Source of the DNA: Leeuwenhoekiella sp. MAR_2009_132 | GTDB taxonomy: Bacteria > Bacteroidota > Bacteroidia > Flavobacteriales > Flavobacteriaceae | Direction: 5' to 3' | Length of the DNA: 64,000 bases | Assembly: GCF_000687915.1 (NCBI RefSeq) | Contig: NZ_JHZY01000004.1 | Span: forward strand, 1,188,001 to 1,252,000 | In this document: positions 47,920 to 57,860 of the stretch, in pieces | How positions within the stretch are numbered: the first letter of the stretch is position 1 | Layout of the letters: each line of letters opens with the position of its first letter | Made by a program: the position numbers and the translations under genes | Notes under the pieces: generated by a model | What the model was told of the DNA's origin: nothing | Databases searched by the model: none | Seen by the model: only the letters and a program-made list of their open reading frames with translations

Positions 47920-49083
47920 TTATTGTTTTACCCAACTTCCGTTAGTTTTAATTACAAAGAACGTTTCTGTTGTGTTAGCCCCATTATAAATATCAAGAGT
48001 TACAGCATATTTCTGACCTTCTTCTGCATTAGCATCTAACTTATTTAATAGTAAATTTAGAGCTCTATATATTAAGTCATCACTCCAGAAAGCATCATTA
48101 CCGCTACGACGATCAAGGTTGTTATAACGTAACATACTTGATGTTTGAGAAGGGAACTCTGAAGATAATTCTGAACCTATAAATGCATAATCAGCTACAG
48201 CCAATGTATAAGCTATAGTATTATCAGGAATCCATTCACCTGCATCATTACCGAACTGAAGAGTCATAGGAAGTGCATTATTATAAACATTCCATTTAGA
48301 TCCGTCAAAAATGAAATTTGCTATGAAACTATACGTTGCACTATCTGTAACACTTCCATCTCCATCAATATCATTTACATCTGTAGTATAAACTTTGTAC
48401 ATTGTAGATTTAACATCATTGACTGCAACATCTTCATATTTAAATTTATCTAAAAGATAAATTGGTAATTTTCTCAAAGCTTCATCTTTAGTATTGAAGT
48501 TTGCAAAACCCTGACCTACCATTGTATATTCGGCATTTGTAAGTCCTAATGCAAATTGCCATTCACCATTTACTCTAAGAAACCCATTATTCAAAGTTTG
48601 AGTACTTCCGTTGTAAAACTTGTATGTTAAAGAAACTAATGTTCTGTTAGCAACATCAGGAAATTTGTCATCTAAAAATGTATAGATTTGATCCTCATCG
48701 TCAAAGTTGTCAAATCGTTCTGTTTCAGGATATGAATCATAATCTGCAGTACTTACTGTGTAAACAACTAATGAGCGCTCAGTAGATACCGGAGCATACA
48801 AATCATATGTTACCGTTGCTAAAGAACCATCTCCTAAAACAGGGAAATTATTTTTCAGAACTAACGGAACTAAACTCTTAGCATCCTCTACAGTATTAAA
48901 AGTTGCAAAATCAAGTTCTAAAACTTCTTTGTAATCATCTTCAGTTAATGTATAATTAAATACATCAGAGATACCCGCTTCATTTGCCTCTAGCTGATCA
49001 TTAATATCTTCTACAGGATCACAACTTACCATAGACATAGCCCCTACAGTAATTGCTGTCAATAAATAATTAAATTTTTTCAT
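47920..49083 (-). CDS. Lipoprotein of four related repeats, TonB-receptor partner
   Basis: The 387-residue protein has a lipobox with Cys21 (AMSMVSCDPVED). The rest is four diverged repeats of about 75-100 residues: each opens Y-T-x-x-x-x-D-Y (44-51, 108-115, near 186, 292-299), continues with a helix of the type EALRKLPIYLLDKF, a strand like VTLDIYNG, and in repeats 2-4 a terminal NGEWQF/DGSKWNVY/NGSWVKQ. I do not recognise it as SusD. It lies 11 bases after the TonB receptor and is probably its surface-exposed accessory lipoprotein. Confidence 0.8.
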   Translation of the reverse strand: MKKFNYLLTAITVGAMSMVSCDPVEDINDQLEANEAGISDVFNYTLTEDDYKEVLELDFATFNTVEDAKSLVPLVLKNNFPVLGDGSLATVTYDLYAPVSTERSLVVYTVSTADYDSYPETERFDNFDDEDQIYTFLDDKFPDVANRTLVSLTYKFYNGSTQTLNNGFLRVNGEWQFALGLTNAEYTMVGQGFANFNTKDEALRKLPIYLLDKFKYEDVAVNDVKSTMYKVYTTDVNDIDGDGSVTDSATYSFIANFIFDGSKWNVYNNALPMTLQFGNDAGEWIPDNTIAYTLAVADYAFIGSELSSEFPSQTSSMLRYNNLDRRSGNDAFWSDDLIYRALNLLLNKLDANAEEGQKYAVTLDIYNGANTTETFFVIKTNGSWVKQ

Positions 49084-49094
49084 TTCAATTTTTA

Positions 49095-51647
49095 TTAAAA
49101 ATTAATTTTTGCACCTACAGTATAGGTTCTACCAGCTCCGTAATAAACTCTTGCTGTAGTTGCAAGTGAGTTATTACCGTCTTGTGCATCAGAAATGTAT
49201 TCTGTATCTAAAACGTTAAATACATTTGCATTAATCTGCGCATTAAATCCTCCGAAGTTAAATCTGTGGGTTAAACCTAAGTCAAGTAAACCATATTCTG
49301 GCATTTCCCAAGTTTGTGGTAATCCTTCAACACTACGACCTGTAGGATCGTAATCTGCAAAGTAATCTGCAGCATAGTTAAAAGATGCTCTTATAGTAGT
49401 AGAAGCTAAAACTGCATAGTCTGCACCTAAAGCAAAGGTAGTTTGAGCAGAGTTTCCAACTTTTACATCCTCTAAATAAATATCAATAGGATCTCCAATT
49501 GGGTTTTGTTGATCATCAAAAACCTGAACATTCTTAATATCATTAGCAAATTTCCAGTCACCTAGAGAAGCCATACCTGTTAAAGTTAAAGTTTCAATTG
49601 GGCGGTATTGTAACTCTAATTCAACACCTTGATGCAACTGGTTTAAACCTAATATATTTGCAGTGTATTGAACATTATCTGCTGTTCTTGAGATAGTGTA
49701 GGTACGATCTGTCCATTTTGTACGGTACACATTAAGATCTGCTCTAAAGTTATCACTTCTAAAACCATAACCTAATTCTGCACTAAAGATTTTTTGATTC
49801 TCTGCATCAGCATTAGTTATGTTTGTGTTGTTTATGAAAACTGCATCGCTAAAAGGAGCACGCTCAAAGTAGCCCACATTTGCAAAAACATTATTTACAT
49901 CATCAAGTCTGTAGTTAAGACCACCTTTAGTACTAAAAGCAGTAAAGTTTACCCAGTCTGTTTCTCTTAATGGATCTTCTGGAGTGTACTTGAAGTAATC
50001 TTCTCTTTTGTAAGATGTATTGTTACCGGCAATAGAAATAACCGCTGAAATCTTGTCTTTGTTATACTCTGCCTGAGCAAAAAGCCCAGCCCAGTTTGTA
50101 TAACCCGAATCACTATAGTTATACTTATCACCTACCTTAACAACCTTATTAGGATTATTAACGTCATTATTGTCTATATAGAAAGAACCTCCTAAAAGAT
50201 CTGTAAGCTCTGTATAATGATCTCCTTTGTAGATACGTACATCAACACCCGCAGAAAGGTCAATATATTCTGAAAGCTCTGTATTATATGTTGATAAAGC
50301 ACCATACCACTGGTGGTTATTTCTAGATGCTCTTAAGAACGTCTCAACACTGGTTGCTGCTCCTAAGGCTTTATTTTCAGCAACAATTTTATCAAAATCT
50401 ACAGGACCATAAGCAGAATCACGGTAATTTAAATCATCTTTTCCAAATTTGTTAGCACCTGCAGTACCACCTCCACCACCAGTACCATAAGAGGCATAGA
50501 TAGAAGTTGTAAGTGAGGAAATATCACTAATTGTCCAATAATGGTTTAATGACATTTGTGGTTTGTGATAGAAGTTATCTTCGTGATTTAATAACTGTCC
50601 ATTTTTATAACCATAATCTGTATTTGTTCTGATTCCACGATCACTTTTTCTGTAATCATCAATTAACAATCTGTTTTGACGCTGACCGTGACGTTGTGGA
50701 GCACCGAAAGCCGTGAACGATAATTCATGGTTTTCATTTATTTTCTTAGCTACGTTTAAGAAGTAAGAATATGCATCAATAGTAGTTGCATCAACAAACT
50801 GCTCTCCTGTAGTTCTAGATAAACTTACAGTTGCAGCCCAATCATTCTCTAATAAGCCAGTTGAAAGAGTAAAACCATATTTTGTATAGCCATCATTACC
50901 AGTAGTCATTACAACATTACCACCTGCAGCAATATCAGTAGATTTTGTAACGATGTTTACAGTACCTCCAATTGATGGAAGACCTATCATAGCAGCACCA
51001 AGACCTCTTTGAACCTGCATAGAACTAGTTACATCAGAAAGACCTGCCCAGTTACTCCAGTAAACATTACCGTTTTCCATATCATTTACAGGAATACCGT
51101 TAATCATAACCGCAACGTTTTGAGAGTTAAAACCACGTATGCGCAGCTCTGCATCTCCAAAACCACCACCACCTCTAGTCACATAAACACCAGGTGTAGT
51201 TTTCAATATTTCAGGAAATTCCTGACTACCCAATTCATTCTCAATAGTTTCTGCTTTAATTGTAGAAACTGCAACAGGAGTTTTACGATCTATTGCTAAA
51301 GAGTAAGCCTTAACAATTACTTCATCAAGAGCATCAGAATCCATCTGAAGCTTCACAGTACCTAAATCAATAACTTTTTTTCCTGTAACATCAAAATTTA
51401 ACGTTAGTGGAGCAAATCCCACATAAGAAACACGTAAAGAACCTGTGTTTTTAGCAACTTGAATCTCAAATAACCCATCAAAATCAGTTGATACTCCGTT
51501 AGTTGTGCCGTCAACAACTACGTTAACTCCAGGTAGTGGTGTGCCATTTTCACCATCTACAACTGTACCTCGTAAAGTTCCCTGAGCCTGCGCAACAGCA
51601 GTTAACAGAAGAAAAACAAGTGCTAGTAAACTTGTAATTTTTTTCAT
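49095..51647 (-). CDS. TonB-dependent receptor with carboxypeptidase-regulatory domain
   Basis: The 850-residue outer-membrane receptor has a signal peptide (ends AVAQAQ), a CarboxypepD-regulatory-like domain (TLRGTVVDGENGTPLPGVNV), a plug (LKTTPGVYVTRGGGGFGDAE, RGFNSQNVAVMINGIPVNDM) and a 22-strand barrel ending in a final beta strand GRTYTVGAKINF with the terminal aromatic. The ligand is not clear. It heads a transcript with the repeat lipoprotein (11 bases on) and perhaps the nuclease, suggesting nucleic acid or nucleotide-derived nutrient uptake. Confidence 0.94.
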   Translation of the reverse strand: MKKITSLLALVFLLLTAVAQAQGTLRGTVVDGENGTPLPGVNVVVDGTTNGVSTDFDGLFEIQVAKNTGSLRVSYVGFAPLTLNFDVTGKKVIDLGTVKLQMDSDALDEVIVKAYSLAIDRKTPVAVSTIKAETIENELGSQEFPEILKTTPGVYVTRGGGGFGDAELRIRGFNSQNVAVMINGIPVNDMENGNVYWSNWAGLSDVTSSMQVQRGLGAAMIGLPSIGGTVNIVTKSTDIAAGGNVVMTTGNDGYTKYGFTLSTGLLENDWAATVSLSRTTGEQFVDATTIDAYSYFLNVAKKINENHELSFTAFGAPQRHGQRQNRLLIDDYRKSDRGIRTNTDYGYKNGQLLNHEDNFYHKPQMSLNHYWTISDISSLTTSIYASYGTGGGGGTAGANKFGKDDLNYRDSAYGPVDFDKIVAENKALGAATSVETFLRASRNNHQWYGALSTYNTELSEYIDLSAGVDVRIYKGDHYTELTDLLGGSFYIDNNDVNNPNKVVKVGDKYNYSDSGYTNWAGLFAQAEYNKDKISAVISIAGNNTSYKREDYFKYTPEDPLRETDWVNFTAFSTKGGLNYRLDDVNNVFANVGYFERAPFSDAVFINNTNITNADAENQKIFSAELGYGFRSDNFRADLNVYRTKWTDRTYTISRTADNVQYTANILGLNQLHQGVELELQYRPIETLTLTGMASLGDWKFANDIKNVQVFDDQQNPIGDPIDIYLEDVKVGNSAQTTFALGADYAVLASTTIRASFNYAADYFADYDPTGRSVEGLPQTWEMPEYGLLDLGLTHRFNFGGFNAQINANVFNVLDTEYISDAQDGNNSLATTARVYYGAGRTYTVGAKINF

Positions 51648-51816
51648 TGTGCTTGTTTGAATTTATAATTTTTGCAAAAGTCTTAATAAAGACCTAATTA
51701 AATATTAACGCAATGTTAAGAATTACTATTTAACGCAATATGTTTAATTTTAACTCTTAAATATCTATAATTGATATTTAAGAGTTAAAAATATAAATTA
51801 CAAGCACATTTTAATA

Positions 51817-53460
51817 TTAACTTTTAAAATGCTGAATTAGTGATGTGGTTGAACTATCGTGACTTGCTATACTATCTGAATTTAAGTCTGTTAACACGTT
51901 TTTCGCCAACTGCTTACCCAATTCTACACCCCATTGATCGTAACTAAAAATATTCCAAAGAATACCTTCTGTAAAGATTTTGTGCTCGTATATCGCGATA
52001 AGTGCTCCCAAGCTTTCTGGAGTTAATTTATCAATAAGTATAGTGGTAGTAGGTTTATTTCCGTCAAAAACCTTAAATGGAACTAATTTGTCTATAGCGG
52101 TTGCGCTCATATTTGAAGACTCTAATTCCTCACGCGCTTCTTTTTCGGTTTTACCATTCATCAGAGCTTCCGTCTGTGCAAAGAAATTTGCCATCAATTT
52201 ATTATGATGATCTGTATCGCCGTGAAGAGAGTGTTTGAATCCTATAAAATGAGTTGGAATAATTTTAGTTCCTTGATGTATTAATTGAAAGAAAGCATGT
52301 TGTGAGTTTGTTCCCGGTTCTCCCCAAACAATTTGACCGGTTTGATAATCTACAGGATTGCCATTACGGTCTACACTCTTCCCGTTACTCTCCATAATTG
52401 CCTGCTGTAAATACGCTGCAAATCTGTTTAAATATTGAGAGTATGGGATTATCGCTTCACTTTCAGCTTCAAAGAAATTGTTATACCATACTGTAACCAG
52501 CGCCATAATCACGGGTATATTTTCTTCTAAATCTGTATTTTTAAAATGCTCATCTGCTCTATGCGCTCCTGCAAGCATACTGTTGAAGTTTTCAAAACCT
52601 ACTGCAAGTGCTATAGATAATCCCACAGAACTCCACAGAGAGAAACGACCTCCTACCCAGTCCCACATGGTAAACACATTGTTAGGGTCTATACCAAAGT
52701 CTTTAACTGCTTCTTCATTTGTAGATACAGCAACAAAATGTTTAGCCACGGCTTCACCTTCTGCAACCGTGCCAGCCACTTTACTCAAAAACCATTTACG
52801 AGCGGTATTGGCATTTGATAAGGTCTCCTGAGTTGTAAAGGTTTTTGAAACAATTACAAAAAGTGTTGTTTCAGGATTCAAATATTTTAAAGACTCGTGA
52901 ACGTGATCACCATCTACGTTAGAAATAAAATGAACCTTTAAATGATTATGATAAAAGGCTAAAGCTTCGGCAACCATATTAGGGCCTAAATCTGAACCAC
53001 CTATACCTATATTCACAACATCAGTAATAGATTTACCGGTAAAACCTTTGTGCTCTCCGCTTATAACTGTATCACAAAAGCCTTTTATTTTTTCTTTAAC
53101 CGCGTTTACTTCAGGAATAACGTCTTCACCATCAATTGCTATGTGAGCATCTTTAGGTTGTCTTAATGCTGTATGCATAACCGCTCTTCCTTCGGTCTCA
53201 TTTATCTCAGAACCATTAAAATATGCGGCACGTGCGTCTTCAAAATTCATCTCTTTCGCTAAATCTAATAAAAGAGATTTAGTTTCCGAAGTCATTCTAT
53301 TTTTACTATAATCTACATAAAAGTCATCCCAGATTAAGGAAAAATCTTCGGCTCTTGAATCATCCTTAAAGAGCGTTTTCATTTCCAAGGATTTTACCTT
53401 GTCAAAATGATCTTTTAGCGCTTTCCAGGCTTTTGTTTGAGTGGGATTGATTTTTTGCAT
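51817..53460 (-). CDS. pgi: Glucose-6-phosphate isomerase
   Basis: The 547-residue enzyme interconverts glucose-6-phosphate and fructose-6-phosphate. It shows [19 protein letters not shown], the SKTFTTQET phosphate site, [16 protein letters not shown], the catalytic Glu region [20 protein letters not shown] and the lysine in [14 protein letters not shown]. The start is ATG 53460, six bases after the M23 peptidase gene, so the two are cotranscribed. About 170 bases to the left lie without genes before the TonB receptor start. Confidence 0.98.
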   Translation of the reverse strand: MQKINPTQTKAWKALKDHFDKVKSLEMKTLFKDDSRAEDFSLIWDDFYVDYSKNRMTSETKSLLLDLAKEMNFEDARAAYFNGSEINETEGRAVMHTALRQPKDAHIAIDGEDVIPEVNAVKEKIKGFCDTVISGEHKGFTGKSITDVVNIGIGGSDLGPNMVAEALAFYHNHLKVHFISNVDGDHVHESLKYLNPETTLFVIVSKTFTTQETLSNANTARKWFLSKVAGTVAEGEAVAKHFVAVSTNEEAVKDFGIDPNNVFTMWDWVGGRFSLWSSVGLSIALAVGFENFNSMLAGAHRADEHFKNTDLEENIPVIMALVTVWYNNFFEAESEAIIPYSQYLNRFAAYLQQAIMESNGKSVDRNGNPVDYQTGQIVWGEPGTNSQHAFFQLIHQGTKIIPTHFIGFKHSLHGDTDHHNKLMANFFAQTEALMNGKTEKEAREELESSNMSATAIDKLVPFKVFDGNKPTTTILIDKLTPESLGALIAIYEHKIFTEGILWNIFSYDQWGVELGKQLAKNVLTDLNSDSIASHDSSTTSLIQHFKS

Positions 53461-53466
53461 GTTATA

Positions 53467-54699
53467 TTATTTTTTGAAGGTTATTGCGTCTAGTTGCTCT
53501 ACTAATGGAGCAATGTGTATAAAATATTCTTCTTGTAGTGCTTCTGCAAGTGGTTCTGAAGTAGGTAGGTTTAAGGCAAAAGGATCTACCTGCTTGCCGT
53601 TTTCCCAAAATCTGTAACAAACATGAGGACCACTGGTATTACCCGTCATCCCTATATATCCTATCACATCTCCCTGAGAAACACGCTGACCAACTTTAAC
53701 CGCTCGCTTACTCATGTGAAGATATTGCGTTTCATAGGTTTTATTATGTCTAATCTTAACATAATTACCGTTTCCGCCTCTATATTCAGATTTAGTTACC
53801 GTACCATTTGCAGTTGCCATAATAGGCGTACCTACAGCACCGGCAAAGTCAGTACCTTTATGTGGTCTAATGCGATTACCATAATAGGCTATACGACGTT
53901 TAAGGTTGTATCTCGATGAAATACGGTTAAATGACAAAGGTCCTTTTAAAAAGGCACGTTTTAAATTCATCGCTTCTTTATCAAAATACCCGTAAGTATC
54001 AGCGAGGCTGTCGCTTTTATATCTGAACGCATAAAACGGTTTGCCTTTATGCTCAAACCAGGAGGCTTTTATCTCGCCTATTCCTGCAGGGATGGTATCG
54101 TTTATAAACTTCTCTGTATAGACCAGTTTAAAACGATCTCCTGCCTGAAGCCTAAAGAAATCTATAGTCCATGCATAAATGTCTGCCATCTTATATGCCA
54201 CATTAACACTAAGTCCTAAGTCGTCAAAAGTCGTAGAAAGGTTATTATTAATTACACCACTTACTTCACGTTCTTTAATTGTAACAGGACGTTTTTTTGC
54301 AGTAGCCTGTACAACCTCATCTTTAAAATCAAGAACAACGTAATCTATATTGTTTTCTTCATAAATGAAGACCTGCGCTTGATTTAATGTATCCTTAGAT
54401 TTTAATAACGTATAGGGTTTACCTACACGAATAAGACGAGTATCAAAAACACCCTGAACAGAATCTGTAATCTGCTGAATTGTGGCATAATCAATGCCAT
54501 TATCAAATAATATCTGTCCAAAACTATCTCCCTGTTGAACTGTATCTGAGACAACGTTATAATCATTAAGGGTGTAACCAAAACGTTTTACTATAGGAAC
54601 GACTTTTTCTTTTGCAACAGGTTTAACTTCTTTTGTTTCATCATCTGCACATGCACCCAATGTAAGTGCTGCCAGAAGTAGTATGCTTAATTTCTTCAA
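53467..54699 (-). CDS. M23 family (LytM) peptidoglycan peptidase, lipoprotein
   Basis: The 410-residue protein has a lipoprotein signal (LAALTLGACADDETK), a LysM/OapA-like region with YNVVSDTVQQGDSFGQIL, and a C-terminal M23 domain with zinc ligands HKGTDFAG, TQYLHMSK and SGPHVCYRF. It cuts peptide cross-links of peptidoglycan in the periplasm. The start is TTG at 54699, with an in-frame TAA directly upstream and no useful internal Met. It follows the tryptophan dioxygenase by 25 bases and precedes pgi by 6. Confidence 0.93.
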   Translation of the reverse strand: MKKLSILLLAALTLGACADDETKEVKPVAKEKVVPIVKRFGYTLNDYNVVSDTVQQGDSFGQILFDNGIDYATIQQITDSVQGVFDTRLIRVGKPYTLLKSKDTLNQAQVFIYEENNIDYVVLDFKDEVVQATAKKRPVTIKEREVSGVINNNLSTTFDDLGLSVNVAYKMADIYAWTIDFFRLQAGDRFKLVYTEKFINDTIPAGIGEIKASWFEHKGKPFYAFRYKSDSLADTYGYFDKEAMNLKRAFLKGPLSFNRISSRYNLKRRIAYYGNRIRPHKGTDFAGAVGTPIMATANGTVTKSEYRGGNGNYVKIRHNKTYETQYLHMSKRAVKVGQRVSQGDVIGYIGMTGNTSGPHVCYRFWENGKQVDPFALNLPTSEPLAEALQEEYFIHIAPLVEQLDAITFKK

Positions 54700-54724
54700 T
54701 TTAGGGTTTTTGAAAATTCTTAAT

Positions 54725-55681
54725 TTAGTTTATGTTTTGCCCCCATTCATCACGCTCATTCTCAGACCATAACTCCGGAAAGAAAATGCGCTTTTGATAT
54801 TTAGGATGCATGTATTTTACCCAATCACTGCCACCTGTAGCTTCAAGAGGTTCTTTACCTTGATTTAAATAATGTAGTGCTGCGTGGTAATGCGCCATCA
54901 CCCATTGTATATTAACCGTATAATCATAGTGACGCATTGCCTTTAGCAATGTTGCATCTTTTTGATCTGAGAGCGGTAGTGTTTTAAATTTTGACCATAA
55001 GTTTAGCGATTCATAACGTTTAATGAAACGGATGAATTCCTCTTTATATTTTAATTCAAACTCTTTTAAGGTGTAACTTTTTTCTCCTGTACTGTAGTCT
55101 TTACCAGCAGCCTGCCAATATAAGTGTTCAAAAGCTTTATTGTAAAAGAGGTCATCTTTAATATCATCACTACTAAAATCGTTACGGAAGCGCGCATCTA
55201 TAAGATTACAGAATTCTGTTGAGCTGAATTCAATAAGGCGGTATTGCGCACTTTGAAATCCGCTGGCAGGACTAAGTGTTCTGCGAAATTTTAAGTATTG
55301 CTCCATCTCCATTCCCTCACGCATAATATTAAAAGAGGAGGTAAGCATATCAAAATATCTGCTAATGCGATCTAATTTTGATGAAAAGAGAGCAATAGTA
55401 AGCTCAGCAGCATAGGCAACTTGTTCTATCTCCCACAAGATCATTTTAAACAGCAACTCATTAACCTGATGGTACATAATAAATACCATCTCATCAGGAA
55501 TTAACGTGCGTTGTACCTGTAGATTTAAAAGTACATCTGTTTGAATGTAGTCCCAGTAATTTATAGGTTTGCCATGTACAAAACCTTCTAAATGGTGATT
55601 AAGATTCTGGCCCATCGCATCAAACTTCTCGCTTAAAGCGTCTAACTGCTGTTGTGTTTCCGGGCTGTTTTCTTTAATCAT
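54725..55681 (-). CDS. Tryptophan 2,3-dioxygenase family protein
   Basis: The 318-residue protein has the haem tryptophan dioxygenase signatures: INYWDYIQTDVLLNLQ, PDEMVFIMYHQVNELLFKMI (with the distal-site HQ), FLKFRRTLSPASGFQSAQYR, and WVMAHYHAALHYLNQGKEPL with the proximal histidine, then EATGGSDWVKYMHPKYQKR. It would open tryptophan to N-formylkynurenine. It is longer than the usual 280 residues. Its ATG overlaps the DUF3108 stop by one base, and no other kynurenine genes are nearby. Confidence 0.94.
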   Translation of the reverse strand: MIKENSPETQQQLDALSEKFDAMGQNLNHHLEGFVHGKPINYWDYIQTDVLLNLQVQRTLIPDEMVFIMYHQVNELLFKMILWEIEQVAYAAELTIALFSSKLDRISRYFDMLTSSFNIMREGMEMEQYLKFRRTLSPASGFQSAQYRLIEFSSTEFCNLIDARFRNDFSSDDIKDDLFYNKAFEHLYWQAAGKDYSTGEKSYTLKEFELKYKEEFIRFIKRYESLNLWSKFKTLPLSDQKDATLLKAMRHYDYTVNIQWVMAHYHAALHYLNQGKEPLEATGGSDWVKYMHPKYQKRIFFPELWSENERDEWGQNIN

Positions 55682-56457
55682 TAATCTTGTATAATATAGA
55701 AAGGATGCTTTAAACCTTTATAAGCATCAATATCTGCTTTTAGTGAACCTACTGCTAAATCAGCTTTGATTTGTAAAGGTATTTTATTTTGATCATCACT
55801 AATCCAAACTGTCAAACTTTCTTGCTCTTTAAATACCCTTCCGGCTTGTACATAAGGTCTAAAAATAAGGGTATTTACTTTACCGAACTTGGTTTTAAGC
55901 ACTTCTCTACCCATAAATTTAAGTTTGAATTTAAAGTTTTCCTGATCAAAGAACATATTAATCACCGTCTCGTCGCCTTCCTTTAATGTTTTTGAGTCAA
56001 TCGTATTACGCAAATAATAAAAACTAGAAACCATATCGTGTATAGAAGGTTCAGTTTTATGAGTAGTGATCGTGTTATGCTTCTTATCGTTTACAGTAGC
56101 AACATGAGCGCGCTGATCAAAATCTATTACTTTGTCTTTTGTGTGGCCACCCTCATCAATTTTCCGAATAAATTTATAAGGAAGCGTTGTTTGCTTATCT
56201 ACATAAGTCTCGTAATAATCTTCAACGCCAAAAAACAATTTGGTCATTCCCGTAGTAACACCTTTACCTTTAATATGATATACTGGCTTACCCTTATACG
56301 TGTCATTAGAGACAGCCATTGTTGCTTCTCCCGCTTTCCACCAGCCACTATAACTAATACGGAATCTAAACCACTCCCCATCGCCAAAAGAATTCTCTTG
56401 AGCAAATGTTGCAAAGCTTAAAAGCATAATTGTAAAAAACAGAAAACCTTTTTTCAT
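55681..56457 (-). CDS. DUF3108 family exported protein
   Basis: I start at ATG 56457 (MKKGFLFFTIMLLSFATFAQ), a clear signal peptide; the frame goes on to 56517 without conservation. The 258-residue product has the DUF3108 features GEWFRFRISYSGWWKAGEAT, TGMTKLFFGVEDYYETYVD and the terminal KIPLQIKADLAVGSLKADID. The domain is a beta-barrel-like fold, function unknown, likely periplasmic. The first gene of a run with tryptophan dioxygenase, M23 peptidase and pgi, it overlaps the next by one base. Confidence 0.85.
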   Translation of the reverse strand: MKKGFLFFTIMLLSFATFAQENSFGDGEWFRFRISYSGWWKAGEATMAVSNDTYKGKPVYHIKGKGVTTGMTKLFFGVEDYYETYVDKQTTLPYKFIRKIDEGGHTKDKVIDFDQRAHVATVNDKKHNTITTHKTEPSIHDMVSSFYYLRNTIDSKTLKEGDETVINMFFDQENFKFKLKFMGREVLKTKFGKVNTLIFRPYVQAGRVFKEQESLTVWISDDQNKIPLQIKADLAVGSLKADIDAYKGLKHPFYIIQD

Positions 56458-56556
56458 AGCACTAATTATTAGGGGCTTTACTAATGCTTTTGCAAGAGTT
56501 GTTCCAAAAATAGCCAAAAGCTTAAAAACCTAATCCTAAGGATAGATTAAATAAAA

Positions 56557-56586
56557 AAATCCTTGCTTACTAGTAAACAAGGATTT
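56557..56586 (-). terminator. Terminator of hppD
   Basis: AAATCCTTGCTTAC (56557-56570) pairs with GTAAACAAGGATTT (56573-56586) with one mismatch. A run of A on the left gives U in the minus transcript. It lies about 30 bases beyond the hppD stop. Confidence 0.75.
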
Positions 56587-56618
56587 GTAACGTATATTTT
56601 TTTAGCAAAGCTCAAATA

Positions 56619-57779
56619 TTATAAGGTACCCCTTGAAGCTTGCTCCCGCTCTATAGACTCAAACAAGGCTTTAAAGTTACCTGCACCAAAACCTTTTGCT
56701 CCCATACGCTGAATGATTTCAAAAAATAAAGTGGGTCTGTCTTGAAGTGGCTTAGTGAAAATCTGAAGCAAATACCCTTCTTCATCTGCATCCACAAGTA
56801 TTGATAGCTCTTGTAGTTTAGTAAGATCTTCTTTCATAGTCTCCATATGCGCTCCCAGTCTTCTAGGAATATCATCGTAATAGGCTTGCGGTGGTGGTGG
56901 CAAAAATTCTACTCCTCTAGCACGCAAAGCGGAAACAGTCTTAACAATATCATCTGTAGCAACAGCTAAATGCTGAACTCCAGGACCCTCGTAAAAATCT
57001 AGATATTCTTCGATCTGAGATTTTTTAATCCCTTCTGCCGGTTCATTAATTGGGAATTTTATTCTGCCGTTACCATTACTCATCACTTTACTCATCAAAG
57101 CAGAATACTCTGTGGTGATTTGCTTGTCATCAAAAGTCAGGAAGTTAACAAAGCCCATTACATCTTCATACCATTTCACCCATGTATTCATTTCTCCCCA
57201 GCCTACATTACCTACCATGTGGTCTATGTATTTTAAACCGGTTGATTCTGGATTGTAGTCTGATTCCCATTTACGATAACCTGGCATAAAATCACCTTTG
57301 TAATTTTTACGCTCTACAAACATATGTACAGTCTCACCATAGGTGTAAATACCAGAACGCACAACCTCACCATGCGCATCTTTTTCTACTGTAGGTTCCA
57401 TAAATGGTTTTGCACCACGCTTTGTCGTTTCTTCAAATGCACTGCGTGCGTCTTCTACCCAAAGCGCAACCACCTTAACCCCATCACCGTGTTTTACAAT
57501 GTGATCATTAATAGGGGAATCACTTCCTAACGGAGACGTAAGCACCAGTCGTATTTTATCTTGTTTCAAGACATAACTCACGCGATCTTTCTGACCGGTC
57601 TCTAAGCCACTATATGCAAATGACTGAAAGCCAAAAGCCGTTTTATAGAAATGTGCCGCCTGCTTGGCATTACCCACATAAAATTCTACATAATCTGTAC
57701 CCAGAAGCGGAAGAAAATCCTGCGCTCCTTCAAATATTTTTTCGAGTCCGTAATCGACTGACTTTAATTCTTTACTCAT
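56619..57779 (-). CDS. hppD: 4-hydroxyphenylpyruvate dioxygenase
   Basis: The 386-residue enzyme converts 4-hydroxyphenylpyruvate to homogentisate in tyrosine breakdown. The Fe(II) ligands are the histidine in LKYIDHMVGNVGWGEM, the histidine in EGPGVQHLAVATDDIV and the glutamate in LFFEIIQRMGAKGFGAGNF, where the last motif is a family hallmark. The next enzyme of the pathway, HmgA, is encoded 81 bases upstream. A terminator follows. Confidence 0.97.
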   Translation of the reverse strand: MSKELKSVDYGLEKIFEGAQDFLPLLGTDYVEFYVGNAKQAAHFYKTAFGFQSFAYSGLETGQKDRVSYVLKQDKIRLVLTSPLGSDSPINDHIVKHGDGVKVVALWVEDARSAFEETTKRGAKPFMEPTVEKDAHGEVVRSGIYTYGETVHMFVERKNYKGDFMPGYRKWESDYNPESTGLKYIDHMVGNVGWGEMNTWVKWYEDVMGFVNFLTFDDKQITTEYSALMSKVMSNGNGRIKFPINEPAEGIKKSQIEEYLDFYEGPGVQHLAVATDDIVKTVSALRARGVEFLPPPPQAYYDDIPRRLGAHMETMKEDLTKLQELSILVDADEEGYLLQIFTKPLQDRPTLFFEIIQRMGAKGFGAGNFKALFESIEREQASRGTL

Positions 57780-57860
57780 AATCTAAAGCGATTTTGTATT
57801 CTGTATTTCTTATTTGTTATTCTCTACCTGCATCTATATAAACTAGCCCTATTAATAAAT

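Noticed and set aside
56038..56421. 127-codon + strand frame opposite the DUF3108 gene
   Set aside because: The DUF3108 frame has a signal peptide and conserved blocks; the reverse frame is a by-product.
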